Part shown: positions 1 to 9,946 of the stretch, piece after piece | Numbering within the stretch: position 1 is the stretch's first letter | Layout of the letters: each line of letters opens with the position of its first letter | From: Sepiola atlantica | Taxonomy: Eukaryota; Mollusca; Cephalopoda; Sepiida; Sepiolidae | Assembly: GCA_963556195.1 (NCBI GenBank) | Contig: OY744531.1 | Location: 50,066,700 to 50,130,699 of the forward strand | DNA: 64,000 nt | Reading direction: 5' to 3' | Made by a program: the position numbers and the translations under genes | Notes under the pieces: model-generated | What the model saw: the letters and a program-made list of their open reading frames with translations, nothing else | Databases searched by the model: none | What the model was told of the DNA's origin: nothing

Positions 1-4
1 ACGT

Positions 5-229
5 CAGCAAACCTATTTTATAGAGCATATAAAATAGTACAAAATAAGAAATTTGTGGTATGTTATTAAATGCCTATACACAGGTTCATTTAAAATAGAC
101 ATGCAGCAATTTATATGAAGAAATGTTTGTTGAATAATGAGACCATGCAATCATGGGTTATTTGTAGTGTAACGTTATAACAATGCCAGCAACCCTATTT
201 AATAGAGCATATAAAATAGTAGCAATAAG
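5..229. repeat. direct repeat, ~182-bp period
   Basis: The segment beginning CAGCAAACCTATTTTATAGA at 5 recurs as CAGCAACCCTATTTAATAGA at 187. Both are followed by GCATATAAAATAGTA and an A-rich stretch. The match covers about 43 bp with few differences, so two adjacent units of roughly 182 bp are visible. The first probably continues outside the window. Confidence 0.6.
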
Positions 230-1350
230 TAAAAAGTAATTAGGAAATTGGGGTGTTTCTTTTAATGCACGTGTGGACAGATTGTTTTTTTTGGGGGATG
301 AACTGATACTTATTTTTTAAAACTAGACCCATGACATTTTTTATCGAGAAAGATTCTTTGAAACAAGAAATAAAGACCAATTAGCGACGTCATGTTATGA
401 CAACAGCAACAACACAACAACAAAAACAACAACAACACCAGCACTAAAGTCCAACTCTATTATCAATGCAGATGAGCTGTGGTAATGGATAGTGTCATAT
501 CTATGCTGTCGGGAACTTTTGTTTTTTACAGGGTCACCCAAAGTGGATGGGTCTTATACCTAGCAGTATTAGAGTTGCAGCTCGGCTAAACGGTCTCTGG
601 TGAAATCCAAAGACGTCTGCATCAGGATCCAGCAGCCTCTGGTCGTTTGCTAATGCGTCTGCTATTGCAATACAGAGTAAGGATAATAACGTTGCATTGG
701 CACGCGTGAAACCACCACTCAATGCCTACAGATGACCACCTTCCTCACCGATTTGGAGTAACTGCTGGTTCCTGTGGACCTCGGTGTCAGGGTGACCTGA
801 AACTCTTCAAGAGCATGAAGTGCTCCAAATCTATGAGAAGGACCTCCATCAAAAGCAGACGATATGGACATCTTCATGTTCAATGCTGCATTCAGGTCTA
901 ACATGCTCTTCCTCTTCATCCTCCTCCTCCTCTTCAACAGCAACGACAATTATTTCTTCATACAGAGCATATGAAATATCAGTCAGATTGAAACTGAAGG
1001 AAATTAAATACGAATTGAAGGGAAATCAATTTGGCAACTGAAACTTGAATTGGAATGATTTTGTTGAGTTGTCACTTGGATATTCATTGCAATTCTTTGA
1101 AATTAAAACTTTCAACGCTGAACTGTTAATGTTACGTTTTAGCTTACTGAGGAGTGTATAACTCATTATACACCCGTCGTTGGGAACTCAGGTTCTTGAT
1201 CGTCTGTGGATATAGGTGCCGATATTTAGTTTTTATAAGATATTTATTAATACAGACATCTTGGAACATTCACAAGCAGGGTGAAGGCTGTGTATGGAGA
1301 AAGAGAGATAGATAGACAAATAGATAGCTTATCTAGTTACACTTAGCTAT
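230..1350. other. no gene seen; minor simple repeats
   Basis: I see no coding region. A short CAA-rich tract lies at about 399-437 and a TCC/TTC-rich tract at about 903-938. The short open frames here are low-complexity (serine runs) and have no recognisable domain. Confidence 0.5.
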
Positions 1351-1500
1351 ATTGGGCGAGACTGCCATCACTCTCACTGTGACTCTTCGGGAGAAAGGCC
1401 ACATTTTGCGTCCGACTGCTTAAGTTGTCGTACTGACAACTTAAGCAGTCAGATACAAAATGTGGCCTTTCTTCCGGAAGTCATGTTGTTTCGCCAACTT
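1351..1500. repeat. short-loop hairpin (MITE- or miRNA-like foldback)
   Basis: Arms at 1381-1429 and 1435-1482 are near-perfect reverse complements separated by only 5 nt. The loop-proximal 16 bp (GACAACTTAAGCAGTC on the right arm) and a second block (AAAATGTGGCCTTTCT) pair without mismatch. A few substitutions lie between them. Weak pairing continues outward (TTGGGCGAGA against TTGGCGAAAC). This suggests a small foldback transposon. The ~100-nt hairpin size also resembles a microRNA precursor, but I have no evidence of expression. Confidence 0.7.
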
Positions 1501-1681
1501 GCGTGTACTAAAGGTTAAATCCTGACCTCCCATCCGTCAATCACTCCTCCATTCAACTAAAGGCTTTCATCATGTAACATTAGGGAAGAAGAATATTAGA
1601 AGACTTTATCAACGATCAGTATGGCCGATACTAAGAATACAATTACGAATTACTTTTGAAGGGACAAGAGCAAGCTACCTC

Positions 1682-2085
1682 TGTGGATTAAATATATTGT
1701 CTAACTCGAAATTTCGTACAGATTCCCGGGTTTGATATAAAGATTCCCAAGTTCAACAGGACACACCTGAAGAAGGTTGTAGAGTGCATCGGCCAAATCG
1801 TTGTGAGTATAAGCTCTTCAATAACTTAATGATTGGTCTTACTTTAAATTTATGCATATTGAATTTTGTTTTGGAATTTTTGAGATGTGAATTGATAATT
1901 TGCATTATTTGTATCATTTGGACTACTGTTCTTATCTTGGATGTTATTCTCACAACGTTTCAGCCGATGTAACCTCTGAACTTCTTCAGGTGTGTCTTGT
2001 CGAACTCGAGAATCTTTATGTCGAACTTGGGAATGTGTATGGAATTTTGAAAAGAACCATTTATTTAATCCACAAGTATATATTG
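1682..2085. repeat. foldback element with ~130-bp inverted arms
   Basis: The left arm (about 1682-1808) is the reverse complement, at roughly 80% identity by eye, of the right arm (about 1949-2085), with a ~140-bp spacer. Shared blocks include ACACACCTGAAGAAG, a CGAACTTGGGAATCTTTAT block in reverse complement, and TTTAATCCACA at the ends. Partial relatives of the same arm occur near 8060, 14935, 15300 and 16160-16545, so this is a dispersed family. The arms contain CCTGAAGAAG...GAAACGTTGTGAG, discussed under findings. Confidence 0.7.
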
Positions 2086-2094
2086 TTCTTGCAG

Positions 2095-2350
2095 GTGGGA
2101 AAAATAAGCCAGTGCAGAAGAGCACTCCAGCCCTTAAAAATTACCTGAACAGCTCCATTGCCATTCCCCGGTGAGGGTACCTCAGACAGTTAGCGATGAA
2201 CTCCCTCCCAAAGCAAGAAGGCAAGGCTTTGGAGGGTGGACTACCCAGAACGAATACCATAGCTCGACAGATAAAAGGCCACTACAATGGCCCAGTTTTT
2301 GTTGGACTGATTGTCGAGGACAGATATTCAACTGGTATGCTAGGCGTACG
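2095..2350 (+). repeat. copy of the U2-associated repeat body
   Basis: The blocks CCATTGCCATTCCCCGGTGA, ACCTCAGACAGTTAGC and GGCTTTGGAGGGTGGAC match, in the same order, the body of the repeats at 36810-36935 and 53300-53410. No clear U2 head is left at this copy. I regard it as a diverged partial member of that SINE-like family. Confidence 0.55.
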
Positions 2351-2479
2351 AAAGTATGCCTCTTTCTTCGCCTTCTCACAAGTCAGCAGATTTCAGACAT
2401 TAAATAATCTCAATTTATTCATTTTAACTGATGAGAATACAGATAATTTGTGGGTTCACTTGTTTCTTATTAAGGTGGA

Positions 2480-2575
2480 TTTGCTTATTGCAGTGCAATA
2501 ACATGTTGTTCTGTTTCTCAAAGGCTGTGAGTTCGATACTCACTAGTAACCTATGATTTTGACATTTCTTTAATT
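2480..2575 (+). repeat. possible tRNA-derived SINE fragment
   Basis: GAGTTCGATACTC near 2528 resembles a polymerase III B box and lies downstream of an A-box-like TTGCAGTGCAATA at about 2488. Neither box is a strong match and no family partner was found, so this is tentative. Confidence 0.25.
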
Positions 2576-2579
2576 TTCA

Positions 2580-3227
2580 AACATGCCATGGTGGGGATCG
2601 AAGCAAGTCAGAGCCACTCCCACGCATTGATTCAGGTTCAAGATCCTAAAATCTGCCGCATTTTTGATACCTGATGGTCTGGAAGCTGTTTTAATCTGGA
2701 CGAAATGACGAGAGGAAATTGATAATCTTGCTGCGGCCAACACGATAGCTCTGTGTGTAACATGTCATCAATGTGTTTGTTTAAACAGCAACTGCTAGTG
2801 GTAATCTCCTTTTATTTTGAGATCATATCTTATTTTGTTGAAATTTAACCCTAGTTATTGTTTTACAGGCAAATTTAAACTGCAGTTGTGGTATTAAACA
2901 TGAACATTGGTCCATTTCAATCAAAGATAAAGTTGAACTGCTGAAAAGTTTCTAGCAATTCCTGGTGTTTTAGAGACATAGTAGGTGTATAATTAGTGGA
3001 TTATGGGTGGTGGTGGTGTTGATGAATTATTATAACTATGGTGTAATCGGATGATCTGGTAAAATGGTTAATCCGGCAAAGTCCTGGAACCAAGGGTGCC
3101 GGAAAATTGGTGTGTTGCACCTGTATACTGATTGTAACCATGTCTACTCTTTCAACTTTGGTGACTCTATGTGAATTTTTTTCCAAAATGTATAATAATT
3201 AAGTATAGTGTCTCAAACAAATAACAT
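2580..3227. other. no gene seen
   Basis: This is AT-rich sequence with a short GGT-rich run at about 3006-3018. I recognise no coding or mobile-element signature. Confidence 0.45.
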
Positions 3228-3269
3228 ACAAGGTTTGTCTGAAAAGTAATGGGACTAGTGTCATAATTT

Positions 3270-3527
3270 CTTTCAATTCCAAACAACAAAGTAAATGGAT
3301 TTCCCTTCAAAGCAACGCCACTTGAATCTAATGCCTTTTCCATCCTTTCTCTGTGACAATTCTCTGCACTGCTGGAAGGATTCTTCTTCAATGCTTCTCA
3401 GCTCCATCATTACATCCTTCCTGATGCTCTCTACATCTTAAAAATATGTTACTTGATTACCCCTTGAGCTTGGGCAAAAGAAAAAAGTCACACAGAGCAA
3501 GATCAGGTGAATAGGGAGGTTGTTCCA
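3270..3527 (-). pseudogene. mariner transposase C-terminal fragment
   Basis: Read on the minus strand, about 3525-3486 encodes a diverged and frameshifted form of PPYSPDLALCDFF. That motif carries the third catalytic aspartate of the mariner DDE domain. After a shift, 3438-3270 encodes DVESIRKDVMMELRSIEEES, continuing to KWRCFEGKSIYFVVWN and a stop. This matches the usual end of mariner (SETMAR-type) transposases. The N-terminal DNA-binding half and the first two catalytic residues are absent. Confidence 0.7.
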
Positions 3528-4109
3528 GTATGATGATGTTCTTTTTATTCATTGTTAAGTGTTCATTGTTTGCTCTTCATGCAGTAAGATGGTATGTAGG
3601 ATTGTTGTGTTACTGATGTGCTGAAAATAATGGCGACAAACATATATGATATATAAAAATATAATGGTATATTTTTGTTGTCGTGAACGAGTGGGGGTGA
3701 AAGAGGAGTAGAGGAAGCACGGCAATTGACAGAGGTTGATCTCTCGAACTCGCTAGACAGCATACTCTCTCAATCTCAATTTAGGCTAGTTTATATAGCA
3801 TTTTCGGACACTCATGCATCCACAACTGTAAACGCCCATTCCGGGATTTCGCCTATATCATCAGTGTAGCCATAGCTTCTTCAAAAACATTGCTTCTATC
3901 CATTTTATTGTTTATTTAGCGATGGATGGATTATCGGCTGCAGATAACCTTTGCAGATAATCTTTGCTAGTGTCTCTGCATCGAATCCCCAGATATTTTA
4001 TTTTCCAGACAGTTGTGTCTCCGTTATTGTTTCTTCCGACCAGGTACGTTTCTGTGTCAAGTAGGTTTTATTTATTCTTGTCAGATGCTATTTCCGGTGT
4101 ACCAGACCG

Positions 4110-4400
4110 GATACTTAAAAAGAAAGTGTGAATGATATACATAGAAACGAAATTTCCATTTCAAAATTAGATTAGGTAAAGATGAATTTTTCGCTTAGAA
4201 ATTAGGTTAGAAATTAAGCAAACGTGTTCAGGGAAGTGATGTTATGAACAGGAAGTCGAGATAGAGGACATAGCAAAAAGCTAGTCTAATCTAGTCTCTT
4301 AGCTTTTGTCTGTGGAAGAAGGCAGACACGTTTTGAAGATCTTCTTGAGGGAAAGATGATGAAAAATAAAACGTAAAAGCATCATCAGTACAAAAGTAGA
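4110..4400 (+). repeat. LTR-like segment, distant relative of 8285 and 9206
   Basis: The order of short blocks (AAATTAGGTTAGAAATTAAG, a GTGTTCAGGGAAGT-type block, AACAGGAAGTC, and a polyadenylation-like AATAAA near 4365) parallels the LTR-like segments at 8285 and 9206. Identity is low. It may be an old solo LTR of the same group. Confidence 0.3.
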
Positions 4401-4849
4401 ATCATCTCAATCAGCTTCTTGCCATGCCTACGTTACACTTAGTAAATGACCTGCAAAAGAACAAGTGTAAAAAAGCATGGGTAAAGCCAATGCAGTGGAT
4501 GCAGAAAACAATGATTATAAACATATACTCCCAAGATACCAAGCTAGATGATAATGCAATTTGATTATCACTCTTTCGTCCATAGCTCACATAGCATATC
4601 CAGTCCCATTACTTTTCAGACTGAACTCATCCATTTCAAGATTTGGAACAATTTAACAATATGACAATATTGACCTTCAGGCTGCGATCAAAGTGTAGAT
4701 TTATTAATAAAATAAAATTTCAACAATTGAGGATGTTTTAAGTAGGATGGCCGCTAGAGTAAATGTGGTATTGTGGTGACTACAATGATTCAAGCTCATT
4801 CATTCATTTTGTATGAATCAGATTATTCTATTGTTGGCATCGGTTTCCC

Positions 4850-5036
4850 CGATATCTTTCTAGTTAGAATTATTTCTAGAAAGAACCGGGTACTTACGGG
4901 AGAGACTACGTGAAGATTACTAAGATCCTAAGTAAAAGTGTTTCTCTAGAACAAATTGGGTTCGAACCTGGCACACCCAGGTGTTCAGTCCATGTCATTA
5001 ACCATTTAGCCACTGTCACCTCCCAATGATTCTAAC
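4850..5036 (-). repeat. tRNA-derived SINE (minus strand)
   Basis: On the minus strand, TGGCTAAATGG (A box, about 5012-5002) is followed about 30 nt later by GGTTCGAACCC (B box, about 4968-4958). The spacing and sequence are those of an internal polymerase III promoter. The unit is not a functional tRNA because no cloverleaf acceptor stem forms cleanly. The body continues to about 4850. This looks like a SINE head. Confidence 0.65.
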
Positions 5037-5119
5037 TAAGAGTAGGACAGACGGATGGTGACAATCGTTCCCTCCACACACAGTTTTGATGACCTTGTGT
5101 CTAATTGGTTAAAATGTAT

Positions 5120-5310
5120 TTTTTATACTTTTGCAAATAACTAATTTAGAGTGTAGTATTAATTTTGTCCTCGATCAGAGGAGGAGACGTCGTACTTAAC
5201 TAAGGCAATTCTTATTTTTGTCTCATCCAGAGTGGCCATTTTTAGGGAGTTGGTTTTCCCCACATTAAAAACCGACGTTGTGTCTAAATCTGCCCTCCCC
5301 CAGATAATAT
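5120..5310 (+). repeat. SINE-like repeat with U2-snRNA-like head
   Basis: AGTGTAGTAT near 5149, followed by GTCCTCGATCAGAGGAGGAG, resembles the 5' region of U2 snRNA. It leads into a tail (ATCCAGAGTG, then CACATTAAAAACCGAC and TGTCTAAATCTGCCC) that recurs at 36985-37060 and 37470-37550. The shared head-tail order across copies is the evidence. This copy is more diverged than the one at 37372. Confidence 0.55.
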
Positions 5311-5539
5311 GTGAAATTTATCAGCTTACCATTATTATTGCTAGGACCCTTATTGAAATAGTCTGAAATTCAATTAATTTCTTGAAACTGGCCTTGCAAA
5401 TAATTCTCACAACCATATCTGCTAATATTATCGGTATGCTTAAATTAAATTATTACAGATCCACAAATTAAGTATTACTCTGTGCACAATAATACCAGTT
5501 TCCATTTTAATACATTCAATTGAAATCCTCTATAACCAA

Positions 5540-6256
5540 TTTGTCTGTAAGAAGTGTAAGACAATTGAGATGGATTCGAACTTAGATGTGGACAAAGTAT
5601 ATCTGGATGGCAAAGCTGTTGAGGTTGTCCAGAGGTGTTGTTACCTTAGTGATATTATTGGAGTATTGGTTTGAACTAGTGCTAGTGCGATTGGATGGAG
5701 TAGGTTCAGGGAACTTCTGCCGTTACTATCTCGCAGAGACTTACCACTATCGACCAAAGGAAGAGTCTATCAGGCATATGTACGCAGTGTGATGATGTAT
5801 GGAAGTAAAACCTGGCTAGAGACGGTTGAGGACATGCGTTGCATGGAGAGAAAGGATATCAGAATGATACGATGGATGTGTAATGTGAGTCTTAAAGACA
5901 GGCTTAGTTCTGATGAGCTAAGAGGAAGATTACAACTGGACAGTATAGGTATATATGTGCAGAACAGGAAACTTCAATTATATAGCCATATTAAAAGAAT
6001 TGATGAGAGTTCTTGGGTTATTAGATGTAGACCAGTTGAGGTAGCAAAGCCAGTTGGTAGGAGAAGGCATTGGAAAATGTGGGATGAAGTGATAAGGATG
6101 GACCTGAAAAAAAGAGGGATAAATAAAGACTTAACCAGAGATAGGTTAGTTTGGAAGTCACTTACTTAAAGCTGTCCAACACATGCCATCATGTAAAACG
6201 GACGCTAAACCGAATATGATGATGATGATGATGATGATCATCATCATCATCATGAC
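5540..6256 (+). mobile_element. 5'-truncated RTE-type LINE, 3' end
   Basis: The RT C-terminal region is followed by a 3' tail (GTCCAACACATGCCATCATG, then a short spacer) ending in (GAT)n at about 6218-6240. That runs directly into (ATC)n, giving a palindromic microsatellite. The same 3' end occurs at 29430-29548 (plus) and 25573-25655 (minus). Simple-repeat 3' ends are typical of RTE elements. Confidence 0.75.
5561..6169 (+). pseudogene. RTE LINE reverse transcriptase, C-terminal region
   Basis: The reading frame breaks near 5665 and again before 5789. Its first part reads VDKVYLDGKAVEVVQRCCYL. The second includes MMYGSKTWLETVEDM, RMIRWMCNVSLKDRLSSDEL and GRRRHWKMWDEVIRMDLKKR, then a stop at 6169. 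These are hallmarks of the region C-terminal to the RT palm in RTE-type LINEs. The catalytic RT core and endonuclease are absent, as expected for 5' truncation. Confidence 0.75.
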
Positions 6257-7156
6257 TTGAAATGTTAATAGATAATTAAATAATCATAACATTTAAATAA
6301 TCGATTCAGTTATGTATTTGTTTATTACTAAGAAAACAATACATTATTATTCACTCACAAGGTGTTCTCATACCAGTTGTTACAAATGATTACCTGCTTG
6401 GTGGTTTTTCCTGGATTATGAGTGACAGCATGTCTTCCCATATTTCCAGTACTCTCATACTTTCCATAACCATTGCAAGTTGATGTTCTCACACCAGCCG
6501 TTAACTAGTGATTTCTGATAACATTCAGTGGTTTTCACTGGAATTTAAGGAACAATATTCTTGCTCACGATTCTTGTACTCTCCTTACATTTCTAATCGA
6601 GGTTTGGATGGAGCTATACCTACTCGATCTTTATATTCTATCAGACCCTCGACGGCCATTTTCAGTGTTGGTGCCACTGAAGTTTAATTTGTTTGGGGGT
6701 GGGGGAGATGGGGATCTATTATAATTTCTTACTCAATAAGAGTTTAGGAGTTTTTACATGAGTCATTACCAGTGATAACTCACTCGTAAAAACAGGTGGT
6801 GTTCCCTGGAGTCTGAGTGACAAGTTTCCCAAGATTTCCAGTACTCTCCTCTTCTTCCAGTCCCCATTGCATTTTTGCATCAACCGTTTATCGTTAAGTT
6901 GTCATTGATAACGGCCGATGGCTTTCTCCGGCAATATAGTGACAATAAGACCTCTCAGGATTCCAGTACTATCTGTGCCCTTCTAACCGAGGTCTGAATG
7001 GTGTTTTCTCTTCTTGGTCTTTCCATCATCTCAGCCCCTCCATGACCATTTTCTGTGGTACCAATCAATGTTGATACCACTTCGTTTTGGGAGTTGGTAT
7101 GAGGTTATAGGATTTTTATTATATAGTTACTCAGGCAGTCTCACTTCTCTTAGTTT

Positions 7157-7223
<67 letters not shown>
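7157..7223. repeat. (ATC)n microsatellite
   Basis: About 22 uninterrupted trinucleotide repeats lie inside the tandem array. Confidence 0.95.
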
Positions 7224-7374
7224 GTGAATAATAATAATAACTATTAGTTTTCGCTGGAGTTTCAGTGGCAATAAGCCTCTCCAAGGTTCCTCTACTCTCT
7301 GCATTCTTCTAGTGGAGGTCTGCTTTGTGCTCTCTTTCCTCTGTCTTTCCATCGTCCTTCACCCTTCACAACCA

Positions 7375-7456
<82 letters not shown>
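7375..7456. repeat. (ATT)n followed by (AGT)n
   Basis: An (ATT) run of about 14 copies passes directly into an (AGT) run of about 13 copies, consistent with point mutation then expansion of a daughter motif. Confidence 0.95.
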
Positions 7457-7715
7457 TGCTGCTGGAGGAATAGTTCTTACACAAGTTATTACTAATAATT
7501 GCTAAGTGGCAAAAACAGGAGGTGTTCCTTGGAGTTATAACAAGCTTGCCCAGATTTCTTTTCAGTTATTTTATGGACCTAACCGATAATTGCTGCTAGT
7601 GACCCCAGATGGAATCGAAGGATAATTTCAATGGTGTCTTTAAATTCCTTGAAAAATGTATCCATTATTGAAACTTATTTGACTGTTCTAACTATAACAC
7701 ACACACAAACATTGA

Positions 7716-7717
<2 letters not shown>

Positions 7718-7762
<45 letters not shown>

Positions 7763-7785
7763 TTATTTATTTATTTATATATATA

Positions 7786-7834
<49 letters not shown>
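7718..7834. repeat. (AT)n with internal (ATTT)n
   Basis: Two long AT dinucleotide tracts flank a short ATTT run at about 7756-7777. Confidence 0.95.
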
Positions 7835-7837
<3 letters not shown>

Positions 7838-8056
7838 AGAAGATAGATTTTCATCCATATGAGCAACATTTTTGTGTATACGTTTTTATGAATAAGCAGT
7901 TTCCAACATCTTTAAATTATCTCCCTTAGTTATATTTTTGTTCAATCAAAGGTAGTTAATAAAATTTAATGATGTTACTATTGATTCCTGTTAAATTTAT
8001 AGCAACGATTGTTATGTTATTTGGTAAAACCATCACCGTGCCAATGCATGTCAAGC

Positions 8057-8170
8057 GACGAATACAGTGAACTTGTGTCGAGCTTGGGAGCCTTTATGGA
8101 AATTTGAATCCAACGGTTTATTGTAGACTTGGAGGTACACTGATATGGTTCGATTCTCTTCAGGTCTAGC
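8057..8170. repeat. partial copy of the foldback arm
   Basis: GAACTTGTGTCGAGCTTGGG, then CCTTTATGGAAATTTGAA and AACGGTTTATT, resembles the right arm of the 1682-2085 foldback (GAACTTGGGAATGTGTATGG, then AACCATTTATT). The match is partial. Confidence 0.35.
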
Positions 8171-8284
8171 TAAATCATCTTGTTACCTCAGGATGGAATT
8201 CAGAACATGAAGATATCTTTCACAATAGAACCAATGTCTTAGTCGTCTCAGCCAACTGTCTCTGGGATAGCAAGATGATTTAAC

Positions 8285-8655
8285 TGTAGCAATATTTAGA
8301 TGCATGTGTGTAAAAGTTAAGGTTAGATATTTTCACATAAGTTTAAAATTAAATAAGAGAATAGAAATTACATTAGAAGATAAGAGTTGAGCAAACTCTA
8401 TGTGTACAGGAAGTTACATCATGGGAGGAAGTCCAAAGTGACGTGTAGCAAGAAAGGGAGGCAAGTTTTTCTCTTTGGCAAATAAGCTGATTGTGTTCAA
8501 TGTCAGTTCTCGAAGCCCTGTCTTTCTTTATCCCATCTCCCCACAGGGAATGGGCGATAGGAAGCTTATGTGTAACCCTACATTGCTGTGAGAAAATAAA
8601 GAGTAAAAAAAAACATTGAGAAACAAAATTGTTGGAGTCTTTTCTTTTATGTTGT
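8285..8655 (+). repeat. solo LTR-like segment
   Basis: It begins TGTAGCAATATTTAGATGCA, nearly the same as the start of the segment at 9206. It shares the blocks AAGTTTAAAAT, AGAAGAT, GGAAGT...ACATCA and GTGACGTG in the same order. AATAAAG at about 8596 could be the polyadenylation signal. The 3' limit is uncertain. It is related to the presumed 5' LTR of the gag-env element downstream. Confidence 0.45.
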
Positions 8656-9205
8656 ACATAATTGCAGCTGACAGGCGAGAGGGAAAGATAGAAACTTTGG
8701 CTGCCACATCATCACTGCGACTACAGAGAGATGATCAGCTGGTTCTGTCGATAAAGTGGACAAAAGAAAATGGTGAGTTACATAACAAGTTAACAGAAAG
8801 AATGTCACAAGGTCTGAAGAATGAAATTCAAACAGTGTACATCCAGGGCTCAAATAAATGTTGGATTCCAAATTCCATAAGCATACTCTGTTCGCATCTC
8901 ATTCTCCAGATTTGTAACATTCTTTGATAAGACATCTGAAGAAGGTCAGAATGAAAATCGCCCGAAACTTTGTATTTCAGTTTCTGCTTTTTTTTCCTGT
9001 TTGTTTTTATTTTACACAAGGATGACATTTTGTGATTACTTAGCCAGCAATGAATGAATGAAAAATGAATTCGATTCACAGAATTCATTGCAAGTATTTG
9101 TATAAATTATCATTGATATAAGCAGTGGAATAGAATGCATAGGCAGTACCTGGAGCAAAGAAAGTATTGTAACCCTTAATCAATAGACCATTAAAACTCA
9201 CACAG
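8656..9205. other. unassigned spacer with CTGAAGA...GAAAC module
   Basis: The only open frame, about 8616-8927 (+), has no domain I recognise and probably is not coding. At 8935-8968 CTGAAGA is followed 22 nt later by GAAAC. This is the same short module seen in the foldback family but in an unrelated context. Confidence 0.35.
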
Positions 9206-9640
9206 TGCAACAATATTTAGATGCATATATGTAAAAATAAGTTTAAAATGGGAAATTCCCCCTTAGATTAAAATAAAGTAGATGGTAGAATTTTCAATTA
9301 GAAGATGAATGAGAGCTACGTGTCCGGGCAGTTACATCACAAACAGGAAGTTGCTAGTGTGACGTGGCGAATGAGGAAATTAGATCTTTCTCTTTTCACT
9401 GAATCGGCAGAGAGAGCAGTCGGGTTTGGGATAGCTGCTCTCTCTCCATATAGGAGATAGGTTGGGGTATTATGTGTGTATATATATATATATATGTTTA
9501 CTGTAAAGAAAAAAGAAAAACACCTCAAGATTGTTAAAATCCAAATGAATTTGGGTTGTCCCCTTATTAATAACGTCTACAAGAGCTGTTATTAAAAACA
9601 ATTTTGAAAAAAACCCTGATGAACAGAGACTTTGAGAGCC
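9206..9640 (+). repeat. putative 5' LTR of the gag-env element
   Basis: It begins TGCAACAATATTTAGATGCA and aligns in block order with the segment at 8285. It lies immediately upstream of the Gag-like frame. It contains a short (TA) tract at about 9479-9495. I did not find a second copy downstream of the env-like remnant, so the assignment rests on position and on the 8285 relative. Confidence 0.4.
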
Positions 9641-9946
9641 TAGCCAGACCACGGACTGTAGTCAATTAACTGCAAGCTTGCCGGAACAACCACCCAGCGA
9701 CGGAAAACCACAGAAGGAGCAGACAGCCGACGAAGGGGTAAGTCACTTTTTGGTTCCCTTGTTCATTTTGTTTTTGCTCAGTTCTGTACTTTGTCAGTGT
9801 ATAATTCGTTGTTTTTTTATTATTGTTCAACTTTGCACAGAGTTGAGAGTAGTTCCGTTATGGGGTGGTAAGAGTAGAAGAAAATAATATAGAATGATCG
9901 CTCCCAAGAAGAGATTGCCGGGAACTTAGTAGATGAGGGCAATGCA
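9641..9946 (+). other. untranslated leader of the gag-env element
   Basis: The segment lies between the LTR-like sequence and the Gag-like frame. A splice-donor-like GGGGTAAGT occurs at about 9735-9743. This could be the leader donor used to make a spliced env message in such elements, but that is inference. No primer-binding site was identified with confidence. Confidence 0.25.

Larger units (their letters stand above)
3228..4621 (-). mobile_element. mariner-family transposon remnant
   Basis: The ends carry inverted copies of GTCTGAAAAGTAATGGGACT (about 3237-3256, and its complement at 4602-4621). Such ends are common in mariner elements. Inside, near the left end, is the C-terminus of a mariner transposase on the minus strand. 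The central ~1 kb does not translate into the rest of that protein and includes an LTR-like segment near 4110-4400. The interior has therefore been replaced or heavily decayed. Confidence 0.6.
6350..7580. repeat. degenerate tandem array, units ~110-250 bp
   Basis: At least six related units start near 6362, 6484, 6750, 6883, 7240 and 7470. Each has some or all of: a CACCAGTTGTTA-type start, TGATAAC, a GGTTTTCCTGGAGTTT-type block, GTGACAAT, and ATTTCCAGTACTCTC. Alternate units add a CTAACCGAGGTCTG block and a GACCATTTTC block. The array is interrupted by trinucleotide tracts at 7157 and 7375. I see no coding sequence. Confidence 0.6.

Noticed and set aside
4955..5020. Functional tRNA gene
   Set aside because: A and B boxes are good, but no acceptor stem or full cloverleaf forms, and the context is SINE-like.
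7014..7247. Serine-run protein
   Set aside because: The serine run is the (ATC)n microsatellite read in one frame.
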